Positions 58,520 through 64,000 of a DNA stretch of 64,000 nucleotides are shown here, in pieces. The notes under the pieces were generated by a model. That model ran no database searches. It was not told where the DNA came from and worked only from the letters and a program-made list of their open reading frames with translations. The first letter of the stretch is position 1; the number at the start of each line of letters is the position of its first letter. This DNA comes from Pontederia crassipes (taxonomy: Eukaryota > Streptophyta > Magnoliopsida > Commelinales > Pontederiaceae), in contig CM060188.1 in assembly GCA_030549335.1 (NCBI GenBank), positions 71,640,696 through 71,704,695 of the forward strand, read 5' to 3'. A program made the translations under genes and the position numbers.

Positions 58520-58806
58520 TGTTGGGGCTAGACAAAGTTGTGATGCGAATTACCGAGAGAACAATAGGAAGAGAGATCAAGGATTTGTTTGTAGTAGTAA
58601 AAAATTTGTATTCCGCCTTATGGATTTTCTCATGTAAGATAGGGTTCAATATATAGGGTTCAATCTGTGAATATGGATTTTATTCCAACCATCAAAACTA
58701 GAACAAGAATATGAAACTACCCAACAGATCAAAATATATCTCGCACTTTGCAAGGGATTAAATTCTTTAACAAGTAACAGCTTAATCTATTATCTATTTG
58801 TTAACA
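58520..58806 (-). repeat. 5' LTR of outer Copia, abutting the NAC gene
   Basis: 287 bp; plus-strand ends TGTTGGGG and GTTAACA. Its last six bases (58801-58806) read TGT TAA on the minus strand and form the final Cys codon and stop of the NAC frame. It lacks the microsatellite of the other LTR. Confidence 0.88.
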
Positions 58807-59839
58807 ACGCCGTCGCTTTTTGGAAGAGTCTGAGGTCTTCTGCAATGACGACATGAACAGCGGCTTCGAAGGTGATTGTTTTTCCTCCGGCGTCGGCGGT
58901 GGCAATGCAGTGATCAACTTATGCGGCAATAATATGATAAGTTCGTCCATCGGCTGTGGAGAATAATATATTAGTGTTTCCGGATTATCATAAATCATGC
59001 AAGTTGTCCCGAGATCCCTCGCATCCTCACTCCTATAAAAGGATGGAGAGTGTGGAATTGCAGAAAAGCTCGAAATCTTCTGCAATGGGGATATCGATTG
59101 TGCAGTGATCGGCATACGTGGCATGGCCAATGACATAGTTTCCCGTTCGTCCAACGTTGACTCTTTCCGTGGCTTTTCGGAACAGGCTGAGATTTTCTGC
59201 AATCGCGACTGTGGCTTCAAGCCCACAGACCGAGTTTTTTCCTGCGGTGGTGGCAAGGTAACAATTGGCGTACACGACGCTGCCGATGACATAGTAAGCT
59301 TGCACTCTCGTTCGTCCGTCGGCTGCGTACTGTGATGCAAAAGGTCCCCTTCGTCTTCGCCCCTACCGGACTTCTCTATCCGGCACAGGACGACGTTCCT
59401 GACGTCCTCCAGGTCCGCAGACTGGAACGTCGCCTCCTCGAGGTGGTACTCGTACATGACCCACCTGCTGGAGACGCTCGACCGCGCGCCTCGCACGAAC
59501 CTGTAGCTGAAGAACGTCTTGTGCCCGACGGTGCGCCCTCTCTCGTCGCGGATGTGCACGTGCTTGCCGTTGGCCACCCACCGGCCGAACTCCGACGGTC
59601 CGCACAGGCCTGGCGTGGCCCGGGGCCGAGCGGCGGAGGCGCGCGAAGCAGTAGAACTCGCCGGAGACCGTGTAGCGGAGGTTGGCGGCGAGGTGCCACG
59701 GCGGGACCTCGTAGACGCGGAGCTCGGGGATGATGTCGTGGGGCGCCGGGAGGTCGCACAGGACCTTTCTCGCGAGGAAGATTATGACCTCCATGTCGGC
59801 CGGCGCGAACCTGAACGCTGCCGGCGGCTGGAGCTCCAT
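58801..59839 (-). CDS. NAC-domain transcription factor gene, frameshifted, 3' end in Copia LTR
   Basis: Start ATG at 59839 (MELQPPAAFRFAP). The N-terminal 70 or so residues carry NAC subdomains A to C: PPAAFRF, FLARKVLCDLP, IIPELRVYEVPPWHLA and GEFYCFARL. One extra base between about 59605 and 59655 then shifts the frame; the domain continues as GRWVANGKHVHI, RTVGHKTFFSYRF, SSRWVMYEYHL and VVLCRIEKS. The total, about 150 residues, is the normal NAC (NAM) length; the usual WKATG is replaced by WVANG. The C-terminal half has three degenerate repeats around LQK(I/T)S and ends KKRRR, a basic cluster that could be a nuclear localisation signal, plus Cys from the LTR. The 1039-bp span is 3n+1, so one base is inserted. 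NAC proteins bind DNA in the nucleus; this copy is a pseudogene unless the shift is a sequencing error. Confidence 0.85.
58819..59333 (-). repeat. Three degenerate repeats in the NAC C-terminal region
   Basis: Units at about 59165-59333, 59050-59160 and 58819-58962. Each has the plus-strand anchor TTCTGCAAT (59195, 59078, 58838) and TTCGTCC (59311, 59146, 58942). In protein terms each has (P/L)(I/V)TA or IVTLPPP-like sequence, then LQK(I/T)S. The middle unit is shorter. Confidence 0.75.
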
Positions 59840-59844
59840 GCACG

Positions 59845-60069
59845 CTACATGCATAGTACATTAATTGATTAACGACTAGAAAGAGATGCAAGAACCAGAT
59901 CCTAATTTTTCCTTTTGTGCTATATATGAAGGGTCGAATCCAACTTTAACATATGATTTTGAAATATATTTGAGTTGAAGGTTGCAGAGTGCAGACAGCA
60001 AACGACAAAAAAGAAAGAGAAAAAAAAAAGAGAATCTAGAAGAAGACGAACATCGTTTATAATATTCAC
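59845..60069 (-). other. Possible intron in the NAC 5' untranslated region
   Basis: On the minus strand CAAG|GTGAAT at 60070/60069 is a fair splice donor, and CATGTAG|CG at 59845/59844 an acceptor, five bases before the ATG at 59839. The 225 bp between are AT/T-rich. Removing it would join exon 1 in frame with the NAC ORF, so an upstream ATG at 60133 could in principle extend the protein, but that ATG lies only 8 bp from the TATA box and is probably not transcribed. Confidence 0.4.
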
Positions 60070-60140
60070 CTTGAATTGTGTACTTGGACACAAGAATTGC
60101 ACATTGGATTGTAATGAAGTATGTCCGTGGCATATGGAGT

Positions 60141-60147
60141 TTATATA
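60141..60147 (-). promoter_or_regulatory. TATA box of the NAC gene
   Basis: Minus-strand CCTATATAAACTCC contains TATATAA. Transcription would start near 60110-60115, giving an untranslated leader of about 270 bases (about 50 if the possible intron is spliced). Confidence 0.6.
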
Positions 60148-60159
60148 GGATCTCAATTC

Positions 60160-60921
60160 ATTAAAAAATAAAAGACTTTACGATAGTTCAAAATTAAGAT
60201 ATAATATATATATATATATATATATAAGTTTATCATAAAATACAAACTTAAATAAAAGAACAATATTTTTTTATTTTGGCAGTGTTGTTTTTTTTATAGA
60301 TAAACATTAAAGAATGCATGAAAGTTTTGAGACCACACATAACTTCATTATGTAATTATAAAAAATTATAATTGAATTAATTTTTTTATCTAATCTTTAA
60401 AAAAAATATATAGGCACTCATTTTACATAATTATAATCTAATTATTACTTTGTATTGTTCTTTTAAAATTAGGACATCTATCATGTCATATATAAATTAA
60501 TTAATTCTTAATCGCAAATAGAATACCGTAAAATTTCGGAGTATGCGAGAACACCTTTTATCGCTGAAGGCGTCGAAAGCCAAATGAGTTTCCAATTAAT
60601 ATAAGACCAAATGAGTTTCCAATTAATATAAGACTTAAGATATTATTAACGGTGTTATCACATTTATATTTTATATACCTGCCTGATGTAACATGAGTCT
60701 TTTGCTTTGTCAAAATTAGAATTGCACTTAACACATAAGAATTGTGAATGTTCAAAGTCTTATAAAATAAAAGTTTATTTTGCTATTATTTAACTCAATA
60801 TTAAAGGATTAAAAGAGATAAAATGAGAATTTGAAAGGGAATGAAAGTATAGTTTGATAAGAAATAGGGAAAAAAAAGGAAAAACAAATATTAATTGGAG
60901 TAGGAAAGGTTATTAAATTAG
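60160..60921. other. AT-rich NAC upstream region
   Basis: No gene seen. TA microsatellite at about 60204-60226 and an imperfect direct repeat AATGAGTTTCCAATTAATATAAGAC at 60583-60607 and 60609-60633 (given here only as its location and start; the two copies are adjacent). May hold distal promoter elements. Confidence 0.5.
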
Positions 60922-61975
60922 GGATTTAAGTTTAAATCAAAATTCAATAAATTTAATCTATAAAAAACTTATAATTATAATCAAGTTAAGAGTTTTAAGT
61001 TTAAAGTATTTTAGTAAATAAAACAAAAATATTTATTAAAGTAGTACAAAAATTAGGAGAAAAAGTAATATTATACTATTTAATTTAAAAAAATTAATAA
61101 AAATAGATAAAATGATAAAATAAAGTATAGATTGAAAATTAATTATCTCAAGGGACAACTTAGTCATGCTTACCTGAATATGTTATGTCACAACTCACAA
61201 TGTTGCAAAAATTCATTGACACATTAATGACAAACATGAAAAACAATCTCCAATGTACCTATCAATGCATCGACAAATTTATATAACATTGTTGCATGTT
61301 TTTTTTTATTTACTCTCATACTTCAAAAGGATGCTAACGGCTAAGTGCACTTTGTCAAACATTTGACTTTTCTAAAAAGTTGATGTTTAAGAATTACAAA
61401 TACTATATTATTTTCCTGCTTGCATTGCCCCGTGAAAGTTGAATTTCGATTTAAGTTTAAATCAAAATTCGATAAATTTAATCTATAAAAAACTTATAAT
61501 TATAATCAAATTAAGAGTTTTAAGTTTAAAGTATTTTAGTAAATAAAACAAAAATATTTATTAACGTAGTTCAAAAATTAGGAGAAAAAGTAATATTATA
61601 CTATTTAATTTTAAAAAATTGAATAAAAACAAATAAAATGATAAAATAAAGTATAGATTGAAGATTACTTATCTCAAGGGACAACTTAGTCATGCTTACA
61701 TGAATATGTCATGTACATTGGAGATTGTTTTTCATGTTTGTCATTAATGTGTCAATGAATTTTTGCAACATTGTGAGTTGTGACATATCAATGCATCGAC
61801 AAATTTATATAACATTGTTGCCTGTTTTTTTATTTACTCTCATACTTCAAAAGGATGCTAACGGCTAAGTGCACTTTGTCAAACATTCGACTTCTAAAAG
61901 GTTGATGTTTAAGAATTACATATACTATATTATTTTCCTGCTTGCATTGCCCCGTGAAAGCTGAATAAAATGACA
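60922..61975 (+). repeat. 526-bp tandem duplication with an inverted core
   Basis: Unit 1 about 60922-61446, unit 2 about 61447-61975; they share GATTTAAGTTTAAATC at the start and TTGCATTGCCCCGTGAAAG at the end and are nearly identical between, except that 72 bp (61187-61258 in unit 1, 61713-61784 in unit 2) lie in opposite orientation. A third, partial copy (about 62370-62540) has the orientation of unit 2. No coding potential. Confidence 0.92.
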
Positions 61976-62369
61976 ACAGTAAAGAAAAAATGAGTAGATA
62001 TTTAAAAAAATCTCTTCTCTTTCTTTTTCTAATTAGATCATGCTAATATGTACAAATTAAATTTAAAATAAAAATTTTTTGAATCGAATATAAATTTCTT
62101 AAAAAACTTTAAATTAATTTACCAACAAAATGTCATTAAAGAATAGAAGATAAAATGTTGGTATTGCATTTTACTTAATTCCTTGTGAGTCAATAACCCA
62201 CGGAAATAGAATTAAATGTTCTTTTAATTTTTAAAAAATAATAAGTTTTTTGTTTTTTTTTTTTCATTTTTTTAGAAGCACTGATTCATTTGGACGGCAT
62301 AATTTGAACTACCTCAGTCAGCTTATGGACCGGAGTATGAGAGAGGTAAAGATCTGAAACTATGAAAGA

Positions 62370-62540
62370 TTACTTATCACAAGGAACAACATATTCATGC
62401 TTATGCTTGAATATGTAATATTTTTAATGTACATTGGAGATTGTTTTTCATGTTTGTCATCAATGTATCAATGAATTTTTGTGACATTGTGAGTTGTGAC
62501 ATATCAATGCATCGACAAATTTATGTAACATTGTGAGTTT
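62370..62540 (+). repeat. Partial third copy of the duplicated unit
   Basis: Matches 61660-61820, including the 72-bp core at 62429-62500 in the orientation of unit 2. Confidence 0.85.
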
Positions 62541-63240
62541 GAGCTGAATTCTTTCAGCTCATTGCCACTGACATGTGTTGTTCTATTATTAGACGTGAGA
62601 GCTTTAGGGTGTTTAATTCCAGTTTCTTCCTAATGATATGAGAGAACGAGAAATCGCAATGACTAAGTTTCATCTACACACCAAAAGTTCTCAATCTTTC
62701 TTCGAGCAAATCAATTGTCATGGTATAAAACATCTATAGAGCTTTGATCAGTTAACTCTTGAAGGAATTGTACAGCAACTGAGCACCTAGAGATAATACA
62801 AATGTCTACAAAAGGTGTTTTTATGAAAATCTTTCTTCTAGGGTTACGCATTGTCCGCTGACACAAACCCCTCAAAAAACAAAATTAAAGTACATGAAAA
62901 AAGAGTCAAACATGGTCCCAATACTAGCAGCCATCAATGTGAAGAAATTACATCTTCATATTGCCGAAAGAGAGAAAATTGAGCTACATTCTCTTTTCAC
63001 CAACCTCCATTGCGGCTACAATTAACAAGAACACGTAGAACCAAGAATTGATCAAACACTTACCAACTAGATATTCATCACCATTGCTGTCCCCACCTTC
63101 TTCCGTTGCTGGAACTTGCAGAACTGATCAGAGCTCAAAGCACAATTCAACGCTTATGTGATAAAAAATTTATTTTATGTTTTAAAATAAATATTTTTAT
63201 AATAAGTGATACAAAATGCAAGAAAAAGTAAAGAAAAAAA
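62541..63240. other. Intergenic DNA, nothing recognised
   Basis: No ORF of note and no repeat recognised. Confidence 0.5.
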
Positions 63241-63249
63241 TGATAGTTG

Positions 63250-63385
63250 GGTGACGTGATCATCCGACCTGATCCAACCTAACTCGACCTAGGTTGGGTT
63301 GGATATAGTCCAAGGTTATTATTCAATGTAACCCAACTTGACCAAAATTAATAAAGTCGATCATCCGTGAGCATCCCATGCTGGT
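63250..63385. repeat. Possible small hAT-like MITE remnant
   Basis: Starts with GGGTGACGTGATCATCC and ends with GATCATCCGTGAGCATCCC, imperfect inverted ends, with CCAACCTAACTCGACC and GTTGGGTTGG internal words like those of the 4574-5103 MITE. No clear 8-bp duplication. Confidence 0.4.
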
Positions 63386-64000
63386 GGACCATCACACAAT
63401 TGAATTGTGTAAGAATATAGACATTGATAAGAACTTAATAAAAAAATCCGCTAGCTATTATTATTATCTTTATTTTATTTTATTTAAAATTTTCACTTAT
63501 TGCAAAAAAGTATGCTAATTATTATAGTAAAAAATCATTATAAAATTGGATAGCAAATCTGATATGACCTCTCAACTATGCATGTTCTAAGTATGTGTCT
63601 TAGAAGGTTACAAGAATTATGGCAAGTAGATGGATGGGCAAAGCACAAAATGTTGCAAGGATCCAAACAGGGGCAAATAACTTTTCAAACTTTATTGATC
63701 CTTACCATTTGTTCTTCAAGGTAAATAAACTCAGTCCATCTTTATTCTTTAAGTTATTACAAAGGTAGAATCAGTACGTGCCATGAATTTGATTTATACA
63801 TACATATATACATATGTATGTGCATACATACATAACCCAAGATTTCAATAGGGGTAATAAAGTAATTTGGCCTAAGTTTAATTGTTAAAAAAAAGATTAA
63901 GTCCTACTTGAAGTAGGAATTATAATTCGAGTGAGATTAGGGATTTCGATTTTATTTGAGACCCAAAAGAATATTTAATGGACAATAGAACTCCCATATA
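63386..64000. other. AT-rich intergenic DNA
   Basis: No gene or element recognised. Short GTAC/ATAC-rich tract at 63795-63830. Confidence 0.5.

Larger units (their letters stand above)
11864..58806 (-). mobile_element. Outer Copia LTR retrotransposon, heavily nested and decayed
   Basis: Minus-strand Copia with short LTRs at 58520-58806 (5') and 11864-12144 (3'), flanked by ACGCC/ACACC; the one mismatch is a CpG-decay type. Its own pieces read from right to left: primer-binding site and gag start (58415-58519), gag and protease (53042-53987), the junction piece (52806-53041), pre-integrase and integrase (45189-45690), integrase end plus RNase H (42078-42695), and a polypurine tract between 12145 and 12180. 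The order gag-PR-IN-RH is Copia order. The reverse transcriptase core is missing, and everything else between the LTRs is later insertions. It sits in the 3' end of the NAC gene. Confidence 0.82.

Noticed and set aside
58365..58656. Plus-strand ORFs of 88-90 residues that look protein-like
   Set aside because: They are antisense to the Copia LTR, primer-binding site and gag start; the match with 11864-12144 is explained by the LTR pair.
58801..59577. Independent 258-residue gene starting with GTG at 59577
   Set aside because: It begins inside the NAC domain and GTG starts are not usual in plants; it is the downstream half of the frameshifted NAC gene.
59376..59891. Alternative-frame GC-rich ORFs on both strands over the NAC 5' half
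   Set aside because: Overlapping frames of a GC-rich coding region; only the frame with NAC subdomains is protein-like.

Overview
The window is nuclear DNA from a flowering plant. It holds one recognisable host gene, a NAC-domain transcription-factor gene on the minus strand at about 58.8-60.1 kb. Most of the rest is transposable elements nested inside one another. Evidence for a plant nuclear genome: a NAC domain, LTR retrotransposons of Copia, chromodomain-type Gypsy and Athila type, CACTA (En/Spm) elements with plant-type transposase domains, tRNA-iMet primer-binding sites, a hAT MITE and nuclear copies of plastid rRNA sequence. The GC-rich 5' half of the NAC gene hints at a monocot, but weakly; I cannot name the species.

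Layout. 1-1252: 5' part of a CACTA element cut by the window edge. 1253-11858: AT-rich intergenic DNA with a perfect hAT MITE (4574-5103), plastid 16S and 23S rRNA pieces (7407-7777), worn LTR remnants and a large inverted repeat (10954-11530). 11864-58806: one nested block. The outermost element is a Copia retrotransposon (minus strand) with about 285-bp LTRs, inserted into the last codons of the NAC gene. Inside it lie a large CACTA element (12181-42044), a second CACTA-type family (42696-45185, with partial copies near 46.3 kb and 51-52.8 kb) and two gag-only LTR elements (46549-51050 and 53988-58414). Inside the large CACTA lie an Athila-type Gypsy element (14341-32436) and a deleted chromovirus-like Gypsy (38394-41704). 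Inside the Athila lies a third gag-only LTR element (19136-23698). 58807-60150: NAC gene and promoter. 60160-64000: AT-rich DNA with a 526-bp tandem duplication whose two units differ by a cleanly inverted 72-bp segment.

Order of events. The nesting gives a relative chronology: Copia into NAC first; CACTA and gag-only elements into the Copia; Athila and Gypsy into the CACTA; a gag-only element into the Athila. Nearly all element ORFs carry stops and frameshifts, so no intact autonomous element is visible. Target-site duplications (TSDs) support the main boundaries: GATCT for the 19-23.7 kb element, GTA for the 42.7-45.2 kb CACTA, AAAGC/AAAGT for Athila, ACACC/ACGCC for the outer Copia, and CATGAATC for the MITE.

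Worth most attention: the outer Copia LTR supplies the last codon and stop of the NAC reading frame; the NAC gene has a +1 frameshift inside its domain and a three-unit repeat in its C-terminal half; a three-copy gag-only LTR family; and the 72-bp inversion. I saw no CRISPR array, bacterial-type operon or intact RNA gene.
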